A stretch of 64,000 nt of DNA, from NCBI RefSeq assembly GCF_003260975.1, contig NZ_CP030041.1:5211501-5275500 (forward strand). The letters are read 5' to 3'. This stretch comes from Echinicola strongylocentroti (GTDB lineage Bacteria > Bacteroidota > Bacteroidia > Cytophagales > Cyclobacteriaceae). Below the pieces are notes generated by a model. The model searched no databases. It saw only the letters and a program-made list of their open reading frames with translations, and was not told the origin of the DNA. How positions within the stretch are numbered: the stretch's first letter is position 1; each line of letters begins with the position of its first letter. Below, one piece after another: positions 8,062 through 16,769 of this stretch. Both the position numbers and the translations under genes were made by a program.

Positions 8062-9428
8062 GCTGATGAGGAAAGGGGGATGTCGTCATTGTCGTCGACA
8101 AAATAGGTCAGTAAGGCACCTATGATCAGTAATAGGCCTGCAGTGAAAATGGCGTATATAGCCTCTCCCCCGTACAGGTTTTTGACAATATAGCCACCTA
8201 TAAATCCATTTAGAATTTGTGGAGCAGTGATGAAGAAATTGAATATCCCCATATAAACTCCCATTTTCCTAGCGGGAATAGCACCTGCTAGGATGGCGTA
8301 TGGCATCGCAAGGATGCTGGCCCAAGCGATTCCGACACCGATCATCGAGAAGTTCAGCATCCATTTCAGTCCTGGGTCTGTGATCCATAAAATGGAAATA
8401 AGCCCAATTCCCCCTGCGATCAGGCAAAGGGCATGCGTCATTTTTCGCCCTATTTTAGCGGCAATCACAGGCAATGCCATTGCAAAAATCGCAGAGACCA
8501 AGTTATAGACACCGAATATAACGCCTACATAATTTCCCGCTTCGTTAAATTCCAAGGAAGAGTGATCAGTACTGGGGAGTCCCCAGACATGTTGCGCCAG
8601 TGCAGGGGTGGTAAACACCCACATCGAAAACAGTGCAAACCAAGAAAAAAACTGTACCAACCCCAACTGTTTCATGGTTGTTGGCATTTTAATAAAATCC
8701 GAGAAAATACTCGATAAGCCATTATGGGAAGCATGTTCCTGGTCTTCGTCAGCATCCCATTTATCCTGTACTTCTGGAGGGTACTCAGTGGTACGGATTA
8801 CGGTCCATAAAATAGAAACCACCAAGACAGTAGCTCCAATAAAAAATGCCCAGAGGACATTTTGGGGTACGATGCCCTCATTTGCCGTAGTGGCCACGCC
8901 AAACCATTCGGTAAGGGTGTAGGGCAGCCAAGAGCCGATCACGGCACCCAGACCAATGAGCAGGGTTTGGACTGCAAAGCCCAGGGTTCGCTGGTCAGTC
9001 GGCAGTTTATCGGCCACCAATGCCCTGAAGGGTTCCATGGCAATATTAAACGACGCATCCATGATCATCAGAAACCCAGCTCCCACCCAAAGTGCAGGCA
9101 AAAAAGCAACAAACAGAGAGGCATTGGGCAACAGCACCAGGCCGATGGCAGCGAGAATAGCTCCGGCCAGAAAGTACGGTCTTCTTCTGCCCAGCTTGGT
9201 CCATGTGTGATCACTGTAGTGACCAATGATGGGCTGGATGATCATGCCGGTGATAGGTGCCACCAACCAAAATAGGGACAAGTGCTCTACGTCTGCACCG
9301 AAGGTCTGGAGAATGCGACTGGCATTGGCATTTTGGAGCGCAAAGCCCATCTGGATGCCCAGAAAGCCAAAGCTCATGTTCCATATCTGCCAAAAACTTA
9401 ATTTCTTCTTGTGTGTATCGGGTTGCAT
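8031..9428 (-). CDS. MFS sugar transporter, SLC45/GPH-like (maltose/oligosaccharide uptake)
   Basis: This is a 465-residue, 12-segment membrane protein. The cytoplasmic loop 2-3 motif is present as GHYSDHTWTKLGRRRPYFLAG, typical of the SLC45/sucrose-maltose symporter branch of the MFS. The N-terminus SFWQIWNMSFGFLGIQMGFALQNANASRI is also typical of the Bacteroidota maltose-transporter group. It lies downstream of the GH31 alpha-glucosidase on the same strand (82 bases apart) and beside a LacI regulator and SusCDE, so uptake of malto-oligosaccharides into the cytoplasm is the likely role. The coding end overlaps the histidine kinase gene convergently by 31 bases. Confidence 0.88.
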   Translation of the reverse strand: MQPDTHKKKLSFWQIWNMSFGFLGIQMGFALQNANASRILQTFGADVEHLSLFWLVAPITGMIIQPIIGHYSDHTWTKLGRRRPYFLAGAILAAIGLVLLPNASLFVAFLPALWVGAGFLMIMDASFNIAMEPFRALVADKLPTDQRTLGFAVQTLLIGLGAVIGSWLPYTLTEWFGVATTANEGIVPQNVLWAFFIGATVLVVSILWTVIRTTEYPPEVQDKWDADEDQEHASHNGLSSIFSDFIKMPTTMKQLGLVQFFSWFALFSMWVFTTPALAQHVWGLPSTDHSSLEFNEAGNYVGVIFGVYNLVSAIFAMALPVIAAKIGRKMTHALCLIAGGIGLISILWITDPGLKWMLNFSMIGVGIAWASILAMPYAILAGAIPARKMGVYMGIFNFFITAPQILNGFIGGYIVKNLYGGEAIYAIFTAGLLLIIGALLTYFVDDNDDIPLSSSAQGRDLDDAI

Positions 9429-9510
9429 TTAGCAGTTATATAAGGTTTTAAGGTTGTAAAGTTTGAAGGTTAGTACCTGTCCTCAATAGGGATTAATTGT
9501 CCATCAACTC

Positions 9511-11937
9511 TTATGTCCCAAAAGTAAGGATTATTTCTTCAGCGTGATGGGGCAGGGTGACAGTCGGCAATCCTGCTATTTCATGATAGGGGAGACGGTT
9601 GTCCGGTAGGGGATCAAAATCGGAGATTTTATGAAGAAAGGCGATGTTTTCCCTAGTTAGCGGCAGTTTTTCCCCTGCAGAAGTTACTTCGTTGATTTCA
9701 AACCCATGAAAAATAACGCTGAGCTGCTTATAGCGGCTTGCGAAATCCCCCGTGGGCTTTGTTAACCGAAGGGTTTGTCGATCACTGTCCAAGAGAATTT
9801 CCCTTTTGTAAAAACCTCCCTTTTTGTAATCCAAGCTTCGTCCATCATCTTCATAGTGGAAATAGCTGGAAATTCCTTCCCCTTTGTACACATGAAGGCG
9901 TAAGATGCTATCGTGCTGTTCGGCAGTATGGGATACGGGGGACTGCAGTGGCACAATACTTCCTCCCTTGACGAATACGGGCAAATAATTGATAGGCGTG
10001 TCCACGTAAATTTCTTGGCCACCTAGATAGGATTGATCATGGAAGAAATAATACCAATTTCCCTCTGGAAGATACGCTTTGGTGATTTCTTTATGGGATT
10101 CCGCAGGAGCCACCAGCAGCGAATCGCAGAACAAATATTGGTTTTGAAAGCGGCCATCATAGATGTTTTCATCAAATGGATAATCAATGGTCAGGCTTTT
10201 GGCCAAGGGCAAACCATCTTGGCTGCTCTTGTGAAAGGCAGTATACAGCAGCGGGAGCATTTGGTAGCGAAGTTTGAGGTAGTTTTTGGAAATCTCCTCT
10301 ACTTCTTCTCCAAAGGCCCAAGGTTCGGCGTCGTTGCTATTGATCATGGAATGGGCCCTGTACAGCGGTGAGAAGGCTGCGATGCTCATCCACCGTGCAA
10401 AGAGCGATTTGCTGGCTTCTCCACAAAACCCACCCACATCGTATCCTGCGAAGCTTACTCCGCTAATTCCGAGGCTGTTGACCAGTCGGATGCCTGCCAT
10501 CATATGTTCCTCACTGGAGACATTGTCCCCTGTCCAAGCTGCTGCAAACCGTTGGATGCCAGAAAAACCAGCCCTCGTAAGGGTAAAAGGCCGCTCCTTT
10601 CCATTTTTGAAGGCGCCTTCCTGTGCGGCTCTGGCCATCTGCATACCATATACATTGCGGGCTTTTCGGTGGCTGACTTGCTCGCCTTCGTAATCAAAAT
10701 TGATCAAGTTAGGCGTATGCTGGCCCCAAGATGCCGGTTCATTCATGTCTGTCCAGAATCCATCCACGCCAGCATCAGTGTAAAAGGCCATTTTTTCTGC
10801 CCACCACTGGCGGGTTTTGGCAGAGGTAAAATCAGGAAAGGCACACCAACCCGGCCACACTTGCCCTTCATAGGTTTCTCCATCCGGGTAGTTCAGGAAT
10901 AGGCCTTTGTCCTTTCCCTCTTGATAAGGAAGATAGTCTTTTTCGACCTTGATGCCCGGATCCATGATGACCACCACGCGGAAGCCTTTTGCTTTCAAGG
11001 TCTGAATCATCGACTTGGGGTCCGGGAATTTTTCCCCATCGAAGGTAAATACCTTGTATTTTTCCATATGGTGGATGTCGAGGTAAATGACATCTGCCGG
11101 CATATCCCTGTCCCTGAAGTTATCGGCCAGGGCGAATACTTCGGATTCAGGATAATAGGAATAGCGGCATTGCTGAAAACCCAATGCCCAAAGCGGGGGC
11201 ATGCTCATTTTTCCCGTAAGGGATGTGTAGCCACTGATAATCTCTGCCACGGTGTTTCCTTGGAGGAAATAGTAATCCATATCACCATCTTCCGCGGAGA
11301 AATAGGAAAAGCGGCGGTTGGAAGCGCCAAAGTTAAAGGTGGTTTTATGGGTGTTGTCAAAGAAAATCCCATAGGCACGCTCGCCGTGAATGCCGATATA
11401 GAACGGGATGGACATGTATAGCGGGTCGTCATTCACGCCATAGGCAAAATAATCCGTGTTCCAGTTGGTAAAGGCTTGCCCAGCACGGTCGATGCCCCCC
11501 GTTTTTTCTCCCAGCCCAATGAATTTTTCGTCGGGCTGGAGTTTTTTATAATTGGTGACTTCCGTGCCCAGCCAAGATACCCCAAATGCTGGATCGTCCT
11601 GATTGAGGAGGTTCCCCTGTTGATCATAAAAGCTCAGTGCCCATTCGTTTTTGGTAAGAACGATTTTAAGTTCGGTAGTTTCCAACGTTAATGCCTCAGG
11701 TGTCTCCGAGACGTTCACTGAGATTCCTTTGGGGGATTGTACCACACTGTAAGGGTTGGAGGAAAACTGCTCGTAACGACTAAGTTGGATGCGGACAGTG
11801 GTGTCTGTAAATAGGCTGATTTTAAAGTACGAAGCTTCCGTTCTGCCGGTTATTCCATGGGTTGTTGGCTCCCAAGACAGTACTTTTCCGGCAGACTGGT
11901 TTTGGGCACGAGTTACTGAAGTGGCTACAGTAGTCAT
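9511..11937 (-). CDS. Glycoside hydrolase family 31 alpha-glucosidase
   Basis: This 808-residue enzyme has the GH31 catalytic signature DGFWTDMNEPASWG (nucleophile Asp near residue 395) and the downstream acid/base region WTGDNVSSEEH (near residue 470). An N-terminal beta-sandwich and C-terminal beta domains flank the barrel, and the length is normal for bacterial GH31. I see no signal peptide at the N-terminus (MTTVATSVTRAQ), so it should act in the cytoplasm on imported malto-oligosaccharides, releasing alpha-glucose. Its neighbours are the MFS transporter downstream and the LacI regulator upstream on the same strand. Other GH31 specificities (alpha-xylosidase) are possible but the locus favours alpha-1,4-glucan. 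Confidence 0.93.
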   Translation of the reverse strand: MTTVATSVTRAQNQSAGKVLSWEPTTHGITGRTEASYFKISLFTDTTVRIQLSRYEQFSSNPYSVVQSPKGISVNVSETPEALTLETTELKIVLTKNEWALSFYDQQGNLLNQDDPAFGVSWLGTEVTNYKKLQPDEKFIGLGEKTGGIDRAGQAFTNWNTDYFAYGVNDDPLYMSIPFYIGIHGERAYGIFFDNTHKTTFNFGASNRRFSYFSAEDGDMDYYFLQGNTVAEIISGYTSLTGKMSMPPLWALGFQQCRYSYYPESEVFALADNFRDRDMPADVIYLDIHHMEKYKVFTFDGEKFPDPKSMIQTLKAKGFRVVVIMDPGIKVEKDYLPYQEGKDKGLFLNYPDGETYEGQVWPGWCAFPDFTSAKTRQWWAEKMAFYTDAGVDGFWTDMNEPASWGQHTPNLINFDYEGEQVSHRKARNVYGMQMARAAQEGAFKNGKERPFTLTRAGFSGIQRFAAAWTGDNVSSEEHMMAGIRLVNSLGISGVSFAGYDVGGFCGEASKSLFARWMSIAAFSPLYRAHSMINSNDAEPWAFGEEVEEISKNYLKLRYQMLPLLYTAFHKSSQDGLPLAKSLTIDYPFDENIYDGRFQNQYLFCDSLLVAPAESHKEITKAYLPEGNWYYFFHDQSYLGGQEIYVDTPINYLPVFVKGGSIVPLQSPVSHTAEQHDSILRLHVYKGEGISSYFHYEDDGRSLDYKKGGFYKREILLDSDRQTLRLTKPTGDFASRYKQLSVIFHGFEINEVTSAGEKLPLTRENIAFLHKISDFDPLPDNRLPYHEIAGLPTVTLPHHAEEIILTFGT

Positions 11938-12211
11938 TTAGGTTACTTTAGTAAGTTGTAAAATGCAATTGTTCACAGCTTCCGAGGTAGGATTTGGAAG
12001 ACAAGTATCACCTGATTCATGGGGTTCGCTGGTGACGGCAGCTTGCAGAATGACAGGTACTATGCTGCTAATTTAGAAAGGATTCTGGAAGGAAAAAATT
12101 AAGTTTTTGTTGTGCAATGAGATATTTGGGGCGTTTTGGACATGAAAACCATCCTTATTGACCTATTCAATCGTGTGCATAAAAAAAATAAAATCAGCCT
12201 AAAAAAAACGG

Positions 12212-12383
12212 ATGGCACGCAGATGACGCAGATTGCTTAGGATTCGCACAGATAAATATCGGCGGTTGTCAGCTATATCCGCGTCATCAGTGTTTTGTTT
12301 ATGGCACGTAGGTGACGCTGATTATTTAGGATTCCCACAAATAAGAATCAGTGATCATCCGCTATATCTGCGTCATCAGCGTG
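12212..12383. repeat. Two imperfect 83-bp direct repeats (ACGCAGATGACGCAGAT type)
   Basis: Copy 1 starts at 12212 (ATGGCACGCAGATGACG) and copy 2 at 12301 (ATGGCACGTAGGTGACG). They are about 89 bases apart and similar over about 83 bases, both containing TTAGGATTC and ending near GCGTCATCAG. Within each copy GATGACGC and GCGTCATC are complementary, so each could fold. The second copy runs up to the lacI stop codon. The rest of the 11938-12383 spacer (446 bases), which includes the GH31 promoter side, shows nothing else I can name. It is probably a degenerate dispersed non-coding repeat. Confidence 0.75.
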
Positions 12384-13418
12384 CTATCCTTTCCTTAAGG
12401 AGGATTTTCGAATGACCAAACCTGTTTCGAGCATCTCTGTGCGTGCTGTAAATGCTTCCTCATGTTCGGAGTCGATCATTTCCAGCAGTAATTGAGCTGC
12501 TTTTTCGCCCATTTTGAAGCCAGGCTGTGAGACCGAAGAGAGGGGAGGGGCTATCATTGAAGAAAACTGCCAGTCGCTAAAGCCTACAGCGCCAAACTCT
12601 TCAGGAAGTTTTAATCCAATAGCTTTGGCGGCTTGCATGGCTCCGGCTGCGGCGATGTCATTTGAGGCAAATACCGCATCCGGCCGGTCTGAGGGATGGG
12701 ATAATAATGCTCGGCAAATAGTCTCACTCTCTTCCGGAGTGCCTTTGGGGCATGGGATGATCCAATCTTCGCGAATAGGAATGCCTGCTTCCTGCAGTGC
12801 TTTGAGATATCCTTCTTTTCGGTCGATGCTGATTTTTAGGTTTTCCGGGCCAGCCAAATGAATGATTTTGGTATAGCCTTGTTCGATGAGGTGTTTGACG
12901 GCTTTATAAGCACCAGTGTGATCATCCACGGTGACATTGACCGTGTCTGGTAGGTTTGGAAGGCGGTCAAAAAACACAATGGGGTAATGATAATCCATCA
13001 GTTTTTTGAAATGGTCAAAATCGGATGTCTCCTTGGAGAAGCTCACCAAAAGCCCGTCTATTTGGTTACTGATGATCGTGTCCACTGCTGCGATCTCTCT
13101 GGTTACATTTTCATTGGTCTGTAGGAGGATGACATTATAGCCGTTTGCGTAGGCTACTTCTTCTATTCCACTGATGACGGTGCTAAAAAAGAAGTGGACC
13201 ACCTCAGGAATAATCACACCGATGGTGGAGGACTTGCTCTTTCTGAGGCTCAAAGCCACGGCGTTGGGGCGGTAATTAAGTTTTTTCGCTAGTGCCTTTA
13301 CCTTTTCCTTTGTTTCCTTGCTGATGCCCGGGTAGTCTTTCAGGGCTCGTGAGACGGTGGAAGAGGAAATGTTCAGGGCTTTTGCTATATCCTTGATCGT
13401 GGCTTGTCCTAGTTTCAT
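12384..13418 (-). CDS. LacI family transcriptional regulator of the alpha-glucan locus
   Basis: This is a 344-residue regulator. I start it at the ATG at 13418 because the helix-turn-helix begins immediately (MKLGQATIKDIAKALNISSSTVSRAL); an upstream ATG at 13493 would add 25 unrelated residues. The N-terminal HTH/hinge is at residues 5-60 and the sugar-binding periplasmic-binding-like domain at 62-340 (IGVIIPEVVHFFF, VFASNDIAAAGAMQAAK, VGFSDWQFSSMIAPPLSSVSQP). It sits between the GH31/MFS genes (same strand) and the divergent SusCDE genes, so it most likely senses a maltose-like sugar and controls both. Candidate operators lie at 13555-13582. Confidence 0.92.
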   Translation of the reverse strand: MKLGQATIKDIAKALNISSSTVSRALKDYPGISKETKEKVKALAKKLNYRPNAVALSLRKSKSSTIGVIIPEVVHFFFSTVISGIEEVAYANGYNVILLQTNENVTREIAAVDTIISNQIDGLLVSFSKETSDFDHFKKLMDYHYPIVFFDRLPNLPDTVNVTVDDHTGAYKAVKHLIEQGYTKIIHLAGPENLKISIDRKEGYLKALQEAGIPIREDWIIPCPKGTPEESETICRALLSHPSDRPDAVFASNDIAAAGAMQAAKAIGLKLPEEFGAVGFSDWQFSSMIAPPLSSVSQPGFKMGEKAAQLLLEMIDSEHEEAFTARTEMLETGLVIRKSSLRKG

Positions 13419-13554
13419 GATTAATTTAGACTTTTCTAAGATTCTAATATACTGTTTTACCGGTAAAATAAAATGGTGTACCCAATCAATCAACAGTCAA
13501 TAATGTACGAATATGGATGAAATTGAATTTTTGGAAGATAAATTTTTATCCCCT

Positions 13555-13582
13555 ATGAAAACGTTTGCGGCGACGTTTGCAT
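13555..13582. promoter_or_regulatory. Candidate LacI-family operator in the lacI-susC spacer
   Basis: TGAAAACGTTTGCG at 13556-13569 contains the 8-base palindrome AAACGTTT and resembles cre/LacI-family half-site organisation. A second ACGTTTGCA follows at 13573-13581. The pair lies in the 365-base divergent spacer (13419-13783), 138 bases from lacI and about 200 bases from susC. The rest of that spacer is AT-rich leader, with no other gene. Assignment to this LacI protein is inferred from position. Confidence 0.5.
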
Positions 13583-13783
13583 AAAAATTACCTGATTTTT
13601 TTTGATTCAAAAACTTGCCTGTGCGGCTTCTATTCCCTAATATTTCATCACAATCTCGGGAATAACACAATGATCCAGCTTATCGGGTTTTTTGATGAGT
13701 TTCAAGGTTAAAGAGTTAAATAGTATTATTTAAATATTTTATTTACTCTTAAAAATTAACAATTAATCCAAAAACAAACCATT

Positions 13784-16750
13784 ATGCGAAAGATCTCTAC
13801 CGTCTTAAAAGTAGCGGTAATGTGTCTGGCACTATTAAGCGGACACTTAATTTATGCGCAAGCTCAGACAGTGAAAGGAACTGTGACAGATACAGATTCC
13901 GGCGAGCCTTTGCCCTTCGTGAATGTTCTGCTGAAGGGTACCACAAAAGGTACCACGACAGATATTGATGGCAATTACTCTATTGATATCAATTCTCCAG
14001 AAGATGTATTGGTTTTTTCCTTTATAGGTTTTGAGGCCAAGGAAATGACCGTAGGCAATCAATCAACAATCAATGTGCAGTTGCAGGGGAATACCAAGCA
14101 GCTGGACGAAGTAGTGGTGGTCGGTTATGGCACCCAGAGAAAAGCTGATTTGACGGGATCAGTGGGCTCTGTGGATCGTGACGATTTCAATGTCGGCCAA
14201 GTAACCAACCCTGAACAGTTGATCACCGGTAAGGTGGCAGGTGTTCAGATCACGCCAAATGGCGGTGCTCCTGGGTCTGGAGGTAGGATCCGGATCCGGG
14301 GTGGCGCCTCCCTTAATGCTTCTAATGATCCATTGATCGTTATTGATGGTGTGCCGCTGGATAACTCCAAGACCTCCGGCACGGCCAATCCCCTCAATTT
14401 TCTGAACCCTAACGATATCGAAACCTTTGATATTCTGAAGGATGCCTCGGCCACCGCAATTTATGGCTCAAGGGCTTCCAATGGCGTGGTGTTGATCACG
14501 ACACGGAAGGGTAAGGAAGGGCAGCCGCTACGGGTAAATGTGAATTCGATGGTGTCTGTTTCCCAAGTGACCAATACTGTGGATATGCTAGATGCAGATC
14601 AATTTAGAGCAGTGGTGGCCGAGCAGGCTTCGCCGTCCCAAGCAGCCTTGGTAGGAGAGGATGCAACGGATTGGCAGGAGGAAATTTATAAAAATGCGGT
14701 GAGTTTCGATAATAACGTTTCCATCTCAGGAGCTTATAAATCTCTGCCTTACCGTGTCTCTGTCGGTTACCTGGATCAGGACGGTATCCTCAAGACCGGA
14801 AACCTGAAAAGGACCTCTGCCAGCGTCAGCTTAAACCCCAACTTCTTTGACGATAAGCTCCATGTCAATTTTAATGTCAAGGGAGTGATTACCAAAAGCC
14901 GCTTCGCCAATCAAGACGCGATCGGAGCAGCGGCAGCTTATGACCCTACCCATCCGGTGCACGATCCCAATGGAGTAGGAGGATATTGGGAATGGCTCAA
15001 TGAAGATGGAGCTCCTCAGACCCTTGCCCCCAATAACCCTGTGGGCTTATTGATGTCAAAGAACGATCGTGGTACAGTAAAACGAAGCATCGGCAATTTA
15101 CAGTTGGATTATGAACTTCCTTTTCTCGAAGGACTTAAGGCCAACCTGAACTTGGGCTATGATGTGAGTGCGAGTGAGGGACGTACGATCATTGATGCCA
15201 ATTCCGCTTCTGGATATTTTGAAGGCGGTAGCATAGCCCCTTACGAGCAAAGCAAGCGTAATTTGCTCGCCGACTTTTATTTGAACTATATCAAGGATTT
15301 CGGCGCTAGCCGACTGAATTTTCTGGTCGGGTACTCCGCTCAGGACTTCTTGATCAAAAACCCCACCTTTGCCAGGTTAAATGCAGAAGGGGATACCTTG
15401 GCTCCTGCTGGTGTGGTAAGCCGTCCACAGTACCGTCTGATCTCGTACTTTGCCCGTGCCAATTATACCATTAACGATAAATACCTCTTTACCGCCACGG
15501 TAAGGGCTGATGGTTCTTCACGGTTCAGTCCGGATAACAGATGGGGCGTTTTCCCGTCCCTGGCCGCTGCTTGGCGGATCAGCGAAGAGGATATGCTGAA
15601 AGCCAATACCACCCTTACTGATTTGAAATTGCGTCTTGGTTATGGTGTGACGGGGCAGCAGGATATCGGATCTTATTTTCCTTACCTTCCCCGTTATGTC
15701 CAGAGTGACGATGCCACCCGGTACAGTTTTGGGGATACCTATTACACCACCTTACGGCCAGAGGGCTATGATGAAAACATCAAGTGGGAAGAAACGACTA
15801 CCTATAATATTGGCTTGGACTATGAGTTCTTGGATGGTAAACTCTACGGTACCTTGGACTACTACTTCAAGAAGACAGACGATTTGTTGGCGGTGATTCC
15901 TGTTCCCGCAGGTACTAACCTGACCAACCAGCTGTTTACCAATGTAGGGAGCATCGAAAACCAAGGGCTGGAAGTAGCCTTGACGTATAATGTGATCAAA
16001 ACCACTGATTTCAATTGGGATATCGGAGGAAACTATACCCATAACAAAAGCACCATCACTAGCCTCAGCAATGTGGAGGAGGATGCTGTCGGGATCTTGG
16101 TGGGAGGTATCAATGGCGGTACCGGTAACACCATCCAAGTGCACACGGTAGGTTATCAGCCCAATTCCTTCTATGTCTATGAGCAAGTGTATGATGAGAA
16201 TGGCGCACCGTTGGAAGGGGTCTATGTGGACCAGAATGGTGACGGGATGATCAACGAACAAGACCTTGTGAGGAATGGGTTTCCTGATGCACGCCATTAC
16301 TTTGGCTTTAACAGCTCCATGAGGTATAAGAACTGGAATTTTGGCTTTGTGCTGCGCGGCAATGCAGGCAATAAGGTTTACAATAATGTGGCGTCTTCCA
16401 ATGCTGCCTACCAAGGCCTTCGTTTCCCCGGTTATATGAACAATCTGCCAGCTGATGTGCTCAATACGAACTTTCAGAACTATCAGTTACGGTCAGATTA
16501 CTACATTCAGGATGCTTCTTTCCTAAGAATGGAAAACATCTCACTGGGCTATGATTTCGGAAACCTTTTTGATTCGAATATCAATCTGAGGGCAAGTGCC
16601 ACAGTTCAGAATGTTTTTGTGATCACCGATTATAACGGGGTGAGCCCCGAAATCGCCCCAGGCGTAGACGATGCCACAGGAGGGGGGATTGACAATAACT
16701 TCTATCCTCTGCCACGCATATTTTCTTTCGGTGTAAACTTCGGATTTTAA
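13784..16750 (+). CDS. susC: SusC-like TonB-dependent transporter (alpha-glucan locus)
   Basis: This 988-residue outer-membrane transporter has a signal peptide at residues 1-26. A carboxypeptidase-regulatory-like beta domain follows (29-102, VKGTVTDTDSGEPLPFVNV), then a TonB-box-like DEVVVVGYG (108-116). The plug has the SusC hallmarks ITGKVAGVQI, RIRGGASL and YGSRASNGVVLITT, and the remainder is a 22-strand barrel. It pairs with the SusD gene 19 bases downstream and imports oligosaccharides with TonB energy. Divergent LacI, GH31 and GH13 genes indicate malto-oligosaccharides. Unlike the second SusC in this window, it has no STN signalling domain, consistent with control by LacI rather than a sigma/anti-sigma pair. 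Confidence 0.95.
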   Translation: MRKISTVLKVAVMCLALLSGHLIYAQAQTVKGTVTDTDSGEPLPFVNVLLKGTTKGTTTDIDGNYSIDINSPEDVLVFSFIGFEAKEMTVGNQSTINVQLQGNTKQLDEVVVVGYGTQRKADLTGSVGSVDRDDFNVGQVTNPEQLITGKVAGVQITPNGGAPGSGGRIRIRGGASLNASNDPLIVIDGVPLDNSKTSGTANPLNFLNPNDIETFDILKDASATAIYGSRASNGVVLITTRKGKEGQPLRVNVNSMVSVSQVTNTVDMLDADQFRAVVAEQASPSQAALVGEDATDWQEEIYKNAVSFDNNVSISGAYKSLPYRVSVGYLDQDGILKTGNLKRTSASVSLNPNFFDDKLHVNFNVKGVITKSRFANQDAIGAAAAYDPTHPVHDPNGVGGYWEWLNEDGAPQTLAPNNPVGLLMSKNDRGTVKRSIGNLQLDYELPFLEGLKANLNLGYDVSASEGRTIIDANSASGYFEGGSIAPYEQSKRNLLADFYLNYIKDFGASRLNFLVGYSAQDFLIKNPTFARLNAEGDTLAPAGVVSRPQYRLISYFARANYTINDKYLFTATVRADGSSRFSPDNRWGVFPSLAAAWRISEEDMLKANTTLTDLKLRLGYGVTGQQDIGSYFPYLPRYVQSDDATRYSFGDTYYTTLRPEGYDENIKWEETTTYNIGLDYEFLDGKLYGTLDYYFKKTDDLLAVIPVPAGTNLTNQLFTNVGSIENQGLEVALTYNVIKTTDFNWDIGGNYTHNKSTITSLSNVEEDAVGILVGGINGGTGNTIQVHTVGYQPNSFYVYEQVYDENGAPLEGVYVDQNGDGMINEQDLVRNGFPDARHYFGFNSSMRYKNWNFGFVLRGNAGNKVYNNVASSNAAYQGLRFPGYMNNLPADVLNTNFQNYQLRSDYYIQDASFLRMENISLGYDFGNLFDSNINLRASATVQNVFVITDYNGVSPEIAPGVDDATGGGIDNNFYPLPRIFSFGVNFGF

Positions 16751-16769
16751 CCTTAAACCCTGAACAGCA

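Noticed and set aside
8293..8508. Overlapping open frames on the opposite strand of the MFS and GH31 genes
   Set aside because: They are antisense shadows of well supported genes, without leaders or domain content.
13419..13493. Longer N-terminus for the LacI regulator
   Set aside because: The HTH begins at residue 6 of the shorter form, as is usual; the extra 25 residues have no family counterpart.
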